A DNA stretch of 64,000 nt. Origin: Allocatelliglobosispora scoriae (GTDB taxonomy: Bacteria; Actinomycetota; Actinomycetes; Mycobacteriales; Micromonosporaceae). The stretch is taken from positions 1,502,503 to 1,566,502 of the forward strand of contig NZ_JACHMN010000002.1 in NCBI RefSeq assembly GCF_014204945.1, written 5' to 3'. The notes under the pieces are model-generated. The model was not told where the DNA came from. It made no database searches and saw nothing but the letters and a program-made list of their open reading frames with translations. A program made the position numbers and the translations under genes. This document shows positions 7,768-15,905 of the stretch, piece after piece. Positions within the stretch are counted from its first letter, which is position 1, and every line of letters begins with the position of its first letter.

Positions 7768-8391
7768 ATGGGCGCAGTCACCATCATCGGCACGGGCAAC
7801 ATGGCCAGGGGAATCGGGCACCGGCTGGCCGACGCCGGGACGAGGATCGTCTATGCCGGTCGTGACTTCACCGCCGCCAAGACGCTCGCCAACGAGGTGG
7901 GCGGCGACGCGATCGGCCTCGACGAGCCGATCACGACCGATGTCGTCCTGCTCGCCACGCCGTATGCCGCGGCGCTTTCGATCGCCGCGGCGCTCGGGGA
8001 GCGGCTCGCCGACCGGATCGTCATCGACATCACCAATCCGCTCAACGGGACCTATACCGACCTCGCGACGCCGCCGGGGGTCTCCGGCGCCGAGCAGATC
8101 GCCCGGACCGTCCCCGCGAGCACGCACGTGGTCAAGGCCTTCAACACCACCTTCGCGGGTACGCTCACCGCCGGCGAGGTCGCGGGGCAGCCGCTCGACG
8201 TCTTCCTGGCGGGTGACTTCGAACCCGCCAAGCTCGCCGTCGCGCAGCTCGTGACCTCGGCCGGGATGCGCCCGATCGACCTCGGACCGCTCTCGGTCTC
8301 CCGGCACCTGGAGTCGACCGGCCTGGTGCACATCACCGCGCAGCAGGTGCTCGGCACCCAGTTCGGCACCGCATTGAAGATCTTCTCGTAG
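7768..8391 (+). CDS. NADPH-dependent F420 reductase-like oxidoreductase
   Basis: 207 residues. It opens directly with a Rossmann motif (VTIIGTGNMARGIGHRL, residues 4-20) and continues with the F420_oxidored pattern (YAGRDF, VVLLATPY, VIDITNPL, HVVKAFNTTFAG). Relatives transfer hydride between NADP(H) and cofactor F420, which these organisms make, but members of this family also act on other substrates. The ATG at 7768 was chosen because the nucleotide-binding strand begins there and TAGCGT lies 8 bases upstream as the -10 box of a leaderless gene. It is divergent from valS. The next gene follows after 6 bases. Confidence 0.82.
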   Translation: MGAVTIIGTGNMARGIGHRLADAGTRIVYAGRDFTAAKTLANEVGGDAIGLDEPITTDVVLLATPYAAALSIAAALGERLADRIVIDITNPLNGTYTDLATPPGVSGAEQIARTVPASTHVVKAFNTTFAGTLTAGEVAGQPLDVFLAGDFEPAKLAVAQLVTSAGMRPIDLGPLSVSRHLESTGLVHITAQQVLGTQFGTALKIFS

Positions 8392-8397
8392 GCCGCC

Positions 8398-9054
8398 GTG
8401 GCCACCGCGCGCAAGCCGCAGCCTCCACGCAAGCCGATCAAGGTCGGCGACGACCACACCTTCCGATGGGTGGTGATCGCCCTCGTCGCGATCCTCGCCA
8501 TCGGCACCGGGATCGGCGTCTGGGCCACGACCAGGGGCGACGGCTCCACCGACCCGACGGTCTCGGCGCCGCCGACCGCGGGTGCCGACTGGGCGGCACA
8601 GGCGGCCGCGATCCCCGGCATCGTCGACGACCGGAGCAAGAACTTCACGGCGAACCACGTGACCGGGCCGGTGGCATACGCCAACACCCCGCCGATCGGT
8701 GGCGACCACAACCCGGTCTGGCAGAACTGCATGGGCGACGTCTACGACGGCCGGATCGCCAACGAGAACGCCGTACACAGCCTGGAGCACGGCGCGGTCT
8801 GGATCACCTACGAGCCCGGCCTCGCCGCCGACCAGCGGGAAGTCCTCGCGAGCAAGGTGCGCGGCGTGCCCTACACGATGATGAGCCGGTACCCCGACCA
8901 GGGCTCGAAGATCTCGCTGCAGGCGTGGTCGTGGCAGCTCAAGGTCGACGACGCCGACGATCCGCGCATCGACGGCTTCATCCGGACACTGCGGATCAAC
9001 GCCTCGCAGGAGCCGGGCGCGGCCTGCTCCGGCGGTGTGACGAAGGTGCTGTAA
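8398..9054 (+). CDS. DUF3105 membrane-anchored protein
   Basis: 218 residues: a basic N-terminus, one transmembrane helix (about 24-44), then an extracytoplasmic DUF3105 domain. The domain motifs are PIGGDHNPVWQNCMGDVY (about 100-117) and ENAVHSLEHGAVWITYEP (about 122-139), with conserved His/Glu residues that look like a metal site. There are two cysteines, C111 and one near the C-terminus (ACSGG), which could form a disulphide outside the cell. Function is unknown. The GTG start lies 6 bases after the preceding gene, suggesting translational coupling since no separate Shine-Dalgarno sequence is seen. Confidence 0.8.
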   Translation: MATARKPQPPRKPIKVGDDHTFRWVVIALVAILAIGTGIGVWATTRGDGSTDPTVSAPPTAGADWAAQAAAIPGIVDDRSKNFTANHVTGPVAYANTPPIGGDHNPVWQNCMGDVYDGRIANENAVHSLEHGAVWITYEPGLAADQREVLASKVRGVPYTMMSRYPDQGSKISLQAWSWQLKVDDADDPRIDGFIRTLRINASQEPGAACSGGVTKVL

Positions 9055-9312
9055 CTATTTGTTGTGCCGGAAGTGCACGAAGAGCCTGCCGAAGTTCTTC
9101 GAGTCCTTCTCCACCCGGTGGTAGAGCGCCCGGTTCTCCTTCTGCTCCAGAAACCGGATGACCTTCTTCTTGAGCGCGCCGGAACCCTTGCCCGGGATGA
9201 TCTCGATCATCGGGGCCTTCTTGGCGATCGCTTCCTGCATGATCGACTTGAGAGCACGGTCGATGTCCGTGCCCTTGTTGAAGATGTCATGCAGATCAAG
9301 TACGAGTTTCAT
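9055..9312 (-). CDS. small Smr-domain protein
   Basis: 85 residues, a stand-alone Smr domain as found at the C-terminus of MutS2. It begins MKLVLDLHDIF (the LDxH motif) and has the glycine-rich IIPGKGSGALKKKVIRFLEQ segment followed by HRVEKDSKNFGRLFVHFRH. Smr domains bind branched DNA or RNA and can nick nucleic acid or rescue stalled ribosomes; which applies here is not evident. The ATG at 9312 was preferred to a TTG three codons earlier because TACGCT lies 8 bases upstream (9321-9326), giving a leaderless start. It is convergent with the DUF3105 gene, with stops adjacent. Confidence 0.85.
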   Translation of the reverse strand: MKLVLDLHDIFNKGTDIDRALKSIMQEAIAKKAPMIEIIPGKGSGALKKKVIRFLEQKENRALYHRVEKDSKNFGRLFVHFRHNK

Positions 9313-9380
9313 CGCTGCCAAGCGTAACCGAACTCCGCCGCGGGTAGCGCTGCCCTGCGCCGACAGGGCAGCATAGGCTC

Positions 9381-10886
9381 GTGCCGCAGCAGACCCATCT
9401 CCCCGATGTCTGGACCGAGGCCCGCGAGCTCCGTGACCGAGGCGACCTCGACGGCGCGCGCCTGCTCCTGGAGGACAGCCTGGACACGGGCACCTTCCAG
9501 TTCGGCGAGGACCACCCCGATGTGCTCGCCACCGGCCATCTACTCGCCACGATGCACCACCACGCCGGCGACCTGACCTCCGCCCGCCGGGTGCTGGAGG
9601 AGGCCCTGCACGCGGGTTCCCTGCGGCTGCGTGACGACGAGCCGGTGATGCTGCGGCTCAGTTTCGAGCTGGCCCGCGTCGCCGACGAGCTGGGCAACCG
9701 GCACGAGGCACGCAAGCACTACAACCGCGTCGTCACCCACGGGCAGCTCGCCTCCGGCTTCGCCGAACCGGTCCGGGAGGCGCTCGCCTGGCTGGGGCAG
9801 CACGCGCCCACCACGCAGTACCCGCAGGCGAGCGCACCGCCCCAGTGGCCGCTGCGCCCCTCGGACACCGCCGAGCACCCGACCGTCACCCCGGCCGCCG
9901 CCCATGTCCACCAGTCCGGCTACGACCCGGTGCAGGGGGTCTACGAGCACGAGCCGGTCGACGACTACGACGACGAACCGGTCGTCTACGAGCAGCCCGT
10001 CGCCTATCGGCAGCCCGCCGCGGCCTACGACCAGCCCGTCGGCTACGACCAGCCCGTCGTCCATGACCAGCCCGTCGTCTACGAGCAGTACCCGGAGGAC
10101 CGGGAGCAGCACTGGAACGACCGCGAGCAGCGGTGGGAGGATCTGCCGCCGCAGCAGCAGTGGAACGCGCGCGAGCAGCGGTGGGAGGACATGCCGCAGC
10201 AGCAGTGGTCCGAGCCGGCACGGCAGGAGTGGTCCGAGCCGGCGCAGCAGCAGTGGTCCGAGCCCGTGCGGCGGCAGTGGGACGAGCCCGAGGAGCAGTG
10301 GGACGAGCCGTCGCTGCCCTCGCTCTCCGGACCGCTGCGGTTCCCGGATCACGCCGACGACCAGCACGAGTACGTCAGGTTCGTGCCGGAGGCGGTGGGG
10401 CCGGTGCCGGTGGCCGTGCCCGTACCCCTCTTCCCCTCGCAACCCACCGTGGTGGTGGAGCGGCGCGGGCGCGGCCCGATGCTCGCGGCGATCGGCGCGG
10501 CCGTGACCGCGGTCGTCGCGGCCGGCGTCGCCGTCGTCGTGATGCTCAGCGGCAGCGGCGGCACCCCGGCGGCGACCCCGACCACCGGAGCCGCGCAGAC
10601 CCGCGAGCTGAACCCGCCGACCGGTGTCGCCATCGTGGACAACGGCGACGCGATCACCATCACCTGGACGGATCCCGGCGGCACCAATGGCTTCGCGGTA
10701 ATGATGGGCCCCAATGAGAAGGAGTTGCGGCTCTCCACCCAGAACCTCGGTGTCGTGAGCACCAAAACGATTAACGGCTTGAATACGAAGTTCAATTACT
10801 GCATCCAGATCATCGCCATCTATTCGGCCTCTGACCAGCCTGTTCGCTCCGAAACCGTGTGCACCAAGCGAACCGGGGCGCCCTGA
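9381..10886 (+). CDS. TPR and FnIII membrane protein with Gln/Trp/Glu-rich repeats
   Basis: 501 residues. Residues about 8-135 form TPR-like helical repeats (GDLDGARLLLEDSL, GDLTSARRVLEEAL, GNRHEARKHYNRVV). A long low-complexity middle (about 180-315) carries two short repeat types: YDQPVxY-like units and units of the form QQWSEPxR/REQRWEDxP. A transmembrane helix lies at about 365-390, and the C-terminus (about 410-500) is a single fibronectin type III domain outside the cell. The gene precedes another FnIII protein and a MoxR-DUF58 module, so a role in an envelope-linked AAA+ system is plausible but unproven. The GTG start is uncertain: TAGGCT sits only one base before it. Confidence 0.7.
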   Translation: MPQQTHLPDVWTEARELRDRGDLDGARLLLEDSLDTGTFQFGEDHPDVLATGHLLATMHHHAGDLTSARRVLEEALHAGSLRLRDDEPVMLRLSFELARVADELGNRHEARKHYNRVVTHGQLASGFAEPVREALAWLGQHAPTTQYPQASAPPQWPLRPSDTAEHPTVTPAAAHVHQSGYDPVQGVYEHEPVDDYDDEPVVYEQPVAYRQPAAAYDQPVGYDQPVVHDQPVVYEQYPEDREQHWNDREQRWEDLPPQQQWNAREQRWEDMPQQQWSEPARQEWSEPAQQQWSEPVRRQWDEPEEQWDEPSLPSLSGPLRFPDHADDQHEYVRFVPEAVGPVPVAVPVPLFPSQPTVVVERRGRGPMLAAIGAAVTAVVAAGVAVVVMLSGSGGTPAATPTTGAAQTRELNPPTGVAIVDNGDAITITWTDPGGTNGFAVMMGPNEKELRLSTQNLGVVSTKTINGLNTKFNYCIQIIAIYSASDQPVRSETVCTKRTGAP

Positions 10887-10989
10887 TCCACACCATTCGC
10901 CGGGTTACCTCCGTCGGTGGCTGGGCCTATGATGACGGCGGCTTCGCAGGAGCTGTCATTGGCCGACGCGAGTGGGGAGGGGGCGACCC

Positions 10990-13602
10990 ATGGTCGATCT
11001 GACACCGGGTGCGCTGGGACGAAGAGCACGGACAAAGGGGGGCATCGTCACGATAGTGACGGTGCTGGGCCTCGTCGCGGCCATGGGCCTGACCTGGTTC
11101 GGCCTCGGCGCCAAGGACCACGCCGCCGCGAGCTTCGACGCGAGCTCCTGGATGTGGAGTTCGCTCAAGGGCGAGCTCGCCCGGGTCAACGGCGTGACGG
11201 GCCGGGTCGACACCCGGTTGAGCCTGGAGCCCGCGATCGGCCACAACGTGCAGGTGAGCCAGAGCGACAAGAACCTGATCGTCCGCGACCTCAGCAGCGG
11301 CAAGCTCAGCGCCGTCGATCTCGCCACGCTGCAGATCTCCGCGACCTCGCAGACCGCTCCCGGCATCGGCGTCTCGATCGCCATCGACCGCGACGCGGCG
11401 TTCCTGATCGACCCGGTGCAGGGCATCGTGCAGCAGATCAACCCGGCGACCCTGGCGCCGCTGGGCGAGGCGCTCTCCTACCCGCCCGGCATCACCGGCG
11501 GCACGTTCGACGGCGCGGGCAAGCTCTGGATCGCCGTGCCGAGCGAGGGCACCGTCTCGGCGGTCGTGCCGATCCCGATCGTCAGCGCCAGCGGCGGCCA
11601 GGGCGGCGGTGGCGTGCCGACCAGGGTGACCACCGTCCCGGTCGCCGAGCCCAGCCACGACCTCGCCGTCTCCACACTGGACAACGGTGTCGCGGTGCTC
11701 GACCGCACCTCCGGCAAGCTCACCACGGTGCGCGGCGACAAGCCCCGCGAGATCGGCCTCGACCTCGGTGGATACGGCGACATGCCCCGGCGCACCACCG
11801 GTGCCAAGGTGCCGGTGACCGTGGTCGACGGCCGCCACGTCTTCGTCGTCAACGACGTCGGCGCGGTGCGCGACTTCACCGTGCCCGGCGACTCCCCCCG
11901 CCTGCAGCCCGCCGTCTCCTGGGCCGACCGGTTCTACGTCGCCGACGATGCCAACCACGTGATCTACGTCCTCGACGCCGAGGGCCACCAGATCGACTCG
12001 ATCAACTTCAAGGAGGCGGGCGGCCCGCTGGAGCTGGAGGTCCGGGAGAACCGGCTCTTCATCAACGCGCCCGCCGCCACCACCGCCCGGGTCGTCGACG
12101 ACCACGGCAAGGTCAAGGTCGTCGAGAAGTTCGTCGGCGAGGTGGTCGGGGCCGAGGTCCCGCCGCCGCCGGTGGTCACGCCGCCCAAGCCGGTCCCCGG
12201 ACCGCCCGGCCCGCCGCGCAACGTCAAGGCCTCGGCCGGCAACGCGCAGGTGCGGATCACCTGGACCAAGGCGGTCGAGCACCTCTCGCCGATCCAGCGC
12301 TACATCGTCGAGGGCGACGGCAAGACCTGGACGGTCGCGGCCAACATGCGGTCGCTCGTCGTCACCGGCCTGGTCAACGGCAAGTCCTACGTCTTCTCCG
12401 TGCGAGCCGAGAGCCCCAAGGGCAAGGGCCCGGCGCGCAAGACGCCGCCCTTCATGCCGACCTCCGAGGTGCCCGCGGCGCCGACCGCGGTCAAGGCGGT
12501 CGACAAGCCCGACGGCACCGTCGTGGTGACCTGGTCCAAGGCCAACGGTCTGGGCCGCGCCATCAAGAGCTATGAGATCTCCGCGGTCACCGGCGGTGCC
12601 AGCGCGCCGATCGGCACCGCCACCGGCACGTCGTTGACGATCAAGGCGGGCGAGCTGGCCTACGGCACGCAGGTCGCCTTCACCGTCGTCTCCATCAACG
12701 ACAAGGGCGCGGGCTCCGGGGTCTCGCCGACCAGCAACACGGTCACCCCCTACACCAGGCCCAGCGCGGTGAAGACCCTCGCCGCCACGACGGTCGCCAA
12801 CCAGAAGGGCGCCGTCCGCGCCACCTGGGGCGCCGCCGACGACAACGGCCGCCCGATCACCGGCTACGAGGTCACCGCCAACGGTGCCAAGCAGACCGTG
12901 ACCGGCACTTCCGTGACGCTCAACGGCTTCGCCGACGGCGTCAACGTCACGGTCGCCGTGCTCGCGATCAACGTCGCGGGCAAGGGACCGGCGAGCAGCA
13001 AGGTGGCGAAGACGATCTCGCCGCCGACGATCACCGCGACCGGGCGCACCATCACCTACAACTCGATGAGCCTCGCCTTCGCCACCGACACCGGCGGTGG
13101 TGCCGCCACCTGCGCGGTCAGCGTCAACGGCGGCGCCGCGAGTGCGCTCTCCTGCACCGGCGGCACCGTCGGCGGGCTCTGGCCGGGCACGGCATACAGC
13201 TACACCGTCACGATCACCAACGCGGCCGGCTCGGCCAATTACGCCGAGGCGCAGACCTCGCCGATCCTCAAGGGCACCGTCGGCTGCTCGGGCTGCCCGA
13301 ACGGCGTCGGCATCTACACCAGGCCGTGGCAGGACACGAGCTCGTTCTCCAGCCCCGACGCGCAGGACAACGACAAATACCGCGCGCTCTGCAAGATCGA
13401 GGGCATGGACGGCAACCAGTCGCCCAGCGCCACGATCAACGCCGCCGGGGAGAACCACAACAAGTCCAGCGCGTGGTGGGTGCAGCTCAAGAACGTGCCC
13501 GAGACGAAGAACACCGTCAGCAACTCGGGCAACCGCTACATGCCCTACGCGTTCTTCGATCTCGACGCCGGCGACAACCTGAACATGATCCCGCACTGCT
13601 AG
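10990..13602 (+). CDS. membrane-anchored beta-propeller/FnIII repeat protein
   Basis: 870 residues. A short cytoplasmic basic N-terminus is followed by one transmembrane helix (about 21-40). The extracellular part begins with a beta-propeller-like region of about 350 residues (repeated ...VDLATLQI, INPATLAP, VLDRTSGKL), then a Pro-rich hinge (PPPPVVTPPKPVPGPPGPP). Three FnIII domains come next, then a further beta domain and a C-terminal Cys-containing module (VGCSGCPNGVG ... MIPHC). Proteins of this architecture precede MoxR-DUF58-transglutaminase genes in many actinobacteria. The ATG at 10990 has GGAGGGGG about 8 bases upstream; a GTG six codons earlier is less likely. Confidence 0.8.
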   Translation: MVDLTPGALGRRARTKGGIVTIVTVLGLVAAMGLTWFGLGAKDHAAASFDASSWMWSSLKGELARVNGVTGRVDTRLSLEPAIGHNVQVSQSDKNLIVRDLSSGKLSAVDLATLQISATSQTAPGIGVSIAIDRDAAFLIDPVQGIVQQINPATLAPLGEALSYPPGITGGTFDGAGKLWIAVPSEGTVSAVVPIPIVSASGGQGGGGVPTRVTTVPVAEPSHDLAVSTLDNGVAVLDRTSGKLTTVRGDKPREIGLDLGGYGDMPRRTTGAKVPVTVVDGRHVFVVNDVGAVRDFTVPGDSPRLQPAVSWADRFYVADDANHVIYVLDAEGHQIDSINFKEAGGPLELEVRENRLFINAPAATTARVVDDHGKVKVVEKFVGEVVGAEVPPPPVVTPPKPVPGPPGPPRNVKASAGNAQVRITWTKAVEHLSPIQRYIVEGDGKTWTVAANMRSLVVTGLVNGKSYVFSVRAESPKGKGPARKTPPFMPTSEVPAAPTAVKAVDKPDGTVVVTWSKANGLGRAIKSYEISAVTGGASAPIGTATGTSLTIKAGELAYGTQVAFTVVSINDKGAGSGVSPTSNTVTPYTRPSAVKTLAATTVANQKGAVRATWGAADDNGRPITGYEVTANGAKQTVTGTSVTLNGFADGVNVTVAVLAINVAGKGPASSKVAKTISPPTITATGRTITYNSMSLAFATDTGGGAATCAVSVNGGAASALSCTGGTVGGLWPGTAYSYTVTITNAAGSANYAEAQTSPILKGTVGCSGCPNGVGIYTRPWQDTSSFSSPDAQDNDKYRALCKIEGMDGNQSPSATINAAGENHNKSSAWWVQLKNVPETKNTVSNSGNRYMPYAFFDLDAGDNLNMIPHC

Positions 13603-13648
13603 ACACCGGTCGGCGGTGTCCGTCCGGTCGCACGCAGCGGCCGGACGG
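13602..13648. terminator. pair of small hairpins before moxR
   Basis: GACACCG/CGGTGTC (13602-13620) and CCGTCCGG/CCGGACGG (13620-13648) lie back to back just after the stop of the FnIII gene. They have no T-run. They may reduce read-through into, or stabilise mRNA upstream of, the MoxR-DUF58-transglutaminase genes. Confidence 0.4.
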
Positions 13649-13695
13649 GCACCGCTGATCCGCACCACCGACCCATTGAGCACAAAGGACATACT

Positions 13696-14673
13696 GTGAC
13701 CCAGCCTCAGCCGCTCACCCCGGCACAGGTGGCGGCCTTCGCCGACCTGTCGGCCAAGCTGGCCGAGACCATCTCCACCGTCGTCCTCGGCAAGCCCGAG
13801 GTCGTCCGGCTGGCGCTGGTCGCGCTCTTCGCCCAGGGCCACGTGCTCCTGGAGGACGTGCCCGGGGTCGGCAAGACGACCCTGGCGCGCGCCATCGCGG
13901 GCTCGGTGCAGGGCCAGTGGCGGCGGGTCCAGTTCACCCCCGACCTACTCCCCTCCGACGTCACCGGCGTCACGATCTTCAACCAGGCGAGCCGGGGCTT
14001 CGAGTTCCACCCGGGCCCGATCTTCGCCAACATCGTCATCGCCGACGAGATCAACCGGGCCTCGCCCAAGACGCAGTCCGCGCTGCTGGAGGTCATGGAG
14101 GAGCGCACGGTCACCGTGGACGGCGTGCGGCACGCGGTGCCCCGGCCGTTCATCGTCGTGGCGACGCAGAACCCGGTCGAGATGGACGGCACCTACCGGC
14201 TGCCGGAGGCACAGCTCGACCGGTTCCTGATGAAGCTCTCCATCGGATACCCGGAGGAGAGCGTCGAGATCGAGGTGCTGCGCGGTGCCTCGCTGCGCTC
14301 CCCCGAGGCGCTCGACCCGGTCTGCAACACCGAGACGATCGCCGAGGCGGTCCGGCTCGCGCAGCGGGCGCACATCGCCGATCCGCTCTATACCTACGCG
14401 GTGCGGATCGCGACCGCCACCCGCGAGCACAAGCACGTGCGGGTCGGGGTCAGCCCTCGCGGCGTCATCGCGCTCACCAAGGCCGCCTGTGCGTACGCGT
14501 TGACGGTGGGCCGGGGTTACGTCCTGCCGGAGGACTTCAAGGCGCTCTTCGTCCCGGTCTTCGCGCACCGCATCCTGCTCTCCCCCGATGCCCAGCTCCG
14601 CGGTGTCACCGCCGAGGAGGTGCTCGCCGACGCGATCGCGGCCGTGCCGGTGCCCCTGCCCGGCCAGGCATGA
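13696..14673 (+). CDS. MoxR-family AAA+ ATPase
   Basis: 325 residues. Walker A is GVGKTTLA in EDVPGVGKTT (about 52-61), Walker B is IADEINRA (about 115-122), sensor 1 is in ATQNPVEMDGTYRLPEAQLDRF (about 157-178), and the C-terminal lid is present. MoxR ATPases are thought to act as chaperones that load metals or mature partner proteins, commonly with DUF58 and VWA proteins. The GTG start has AAAGGA upstream. Its stop overlaps the start of the DUF58 gene (ATGA), and the next pair also overlap, so three products are probably made in fixed proportion. A second MoxR system lies at 55995-57044. Confidence 0.95.
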   Translation: MTQPQPLTPAQVAAFADLSAKLAETISTVVLGKPEVVRLALVALFAQGHVLLEDVPGVGKTTLARAIAGSVQGQWRRVQFTPDLLPSDVTGVTIFNQASRGFEFHPGPIFANIVIADEINRASPKTQSALLEVMEERTVTVDGVRHAVPRPFIVVATQNPVEMDGTYRLPEAQLDRFLMKLSIGYPEESVEIEVLRGASLRSPEALDPVCNTETIAEAVRLAQRAHIADPLYTYAVRIATATREHKHVRVGVSPRGVIALTKAACAYALTVGRGYVLPEDFKALFVPVFAHRILLSPDAQLRGVTAEEVLADAIAAVPVPLPGQA

Positions 14674-15905
14674 GCCTCCGACCGGCCATGATCCTCACGG
14701 GGCGGGGCGTCGGCCTCACCATCGCCGGGGCAGCACTCGTCGCGGGCGGCTTCGGCTTCGGCTATCCGGAGCTCGCGATCGTGGGCACGACATCGCTGAT
14801 CGCGGTCGGCTGCGCGCTGGTCTACGGTGCCTGGCGGCCCAAGCTCAGCGTCGAGCGCGCCGTCGAGCCGGACCGGGTCGCACGCGGTGAGGGCAGCACG
14901 GTGACGCTGACCGTGCACAACGACAACCGCCTGCTCGCGGCGAGCCTCATCGCCGAGGACCGCTGCGCGGAGGTGCCCGTCGCGGTGCCGGTGATCCGGT
15001 TGCGGCCCCGGACCGAATCGACGACGAGCTACCCCGTCCCGACCGGGCGGCGCGGTGTGGTCGGGATCGGCCCGCTGCGGGTCACCCGGCGCGACCCGCT
15101 GGGCCTGATCGGGCTCTCCCGCGACCACGGCGGCACCGCCCAGGTCTGGGTCCACCCGCGCGTCCACCTCATCCGGGCGGTCCCGGCCGGCATCAGCCGC
15201 AGCATGGACGGCCGGGTCGACCGGGTGCCGCACGGCAGCATCACCTTCGACACCCTGCGGGAATACGTCGTCGGCGACGAACTGCGGCACGTGCACTGGC
15301 GGACCAGCGCCAAGGTCGGCGAGCTGATGGTGCGCGAGCACCTCGACACCAGCCTGCCCCGTCTCGTCGTGCTGCTCGACGACCGGGTCGGCTCCTACCC
15401 GGACGCCGCCGGTGCCGCCCCCGGTGCGGAGATCGCGCCCTTCGAGGCGGTCTGCGAGGCCGCCGCGTCGATCGTGGCCGCCGCGATGCGCGAGGACCTG
15501 CCGATCAGCATCCACACCGTCAGCGGCGCCGAGGCGGCGACGATGGGCACCCGCGCCCGCAGCGGTGCCCGGGCCCACCTCGACCTGCTCGCCGAGGCGA
15601 CCCTGCAGCCGCTGACCGAGACGACGGAGGCGGGCGCCAACGCGGCGCTCACCCAGGCCGCCAACCGGCTCCGCCAGCACCGGCCGGGCGACACCCTCAT
15701 CTACCTCACCGGGGTCGGCGGCCTCGCCGATCTCGGGCTCGTCGGCCTGCTCCGCGGCCCGTTCCCGACGATCGCGGTCGGCTGCCTCGGTCCGGCCGCA
15801 CCCGACGAGCCGCCGACCTCGGGCGCCGCCGCCGGGCTGCTGATGCTGCGCGCCGAGGACGGGCTCGAGTTCGCCGCCGAGTGGGACGGGGTCCGGCGAT
15901 GGTGA
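14670..15905 (+). CDS. DUF58 protein, membrane-anchored, MoxR partner
   Basis: 411 residues. Two N-terminal hydrophobic segments (about 10-52) are followed by a beta-rich region (TVTLTVHNDNRLL...) and the DUF58 core: DTLREYVVGDELRHVHWRTSAKVGELMVREH (about 194-224, cited in part) with the conserved Trp-Arg-Thr element. A von Willebrand A-like fold with VVLLDDR follows. The start is the ATG overlapping the moxR stop; a longer open frame upstream is only the shadow of moxR. It is expected to be the membrane-side partner of the MoxR ATPase. Confidence 0.92.
   Translation: MSLRPAMILTGRGVGLTIAGAALVAGGFGFGYPELAIVGTTSLIAVGCALVYGAWRPKLSVERAVEPDRVARGEGSTVTLTVHNDNRLLAASLIAEDRCAEVPVAVPVIRLRPRTESTTSYPVPTGRRGVVGIGPLRVTRRDPLGLIGLSRDHGGTAQVWVHPRVHLIRAVPAGISRSMDGRVDRVPHGSITFDTLREYVVGDELRHVHWRTSAKVGELMVREHLDTSLPRLVVLLDDRVGSYPDAAGAAPGAEIAPFEAVCEAAASIVAAAMREDLPISIHTVSGAEAATMGTRARSGARAHLDLLAEATLQPLTETTEAGANAALTQAANRLRQHRPGDTLIYLTGVGGLADLGLVGLLRGPFPTIAVGCLGPAAPDEPPTSGAAAGLLMLRAEDGLEFAAEWDGVRRW

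Noticed and set aside
13917-14669. Upstream extension of the DUF58 frame
   Set aside because: It lies wholly inside moxR; the ATG overlapping the moxR stop is the normal start.
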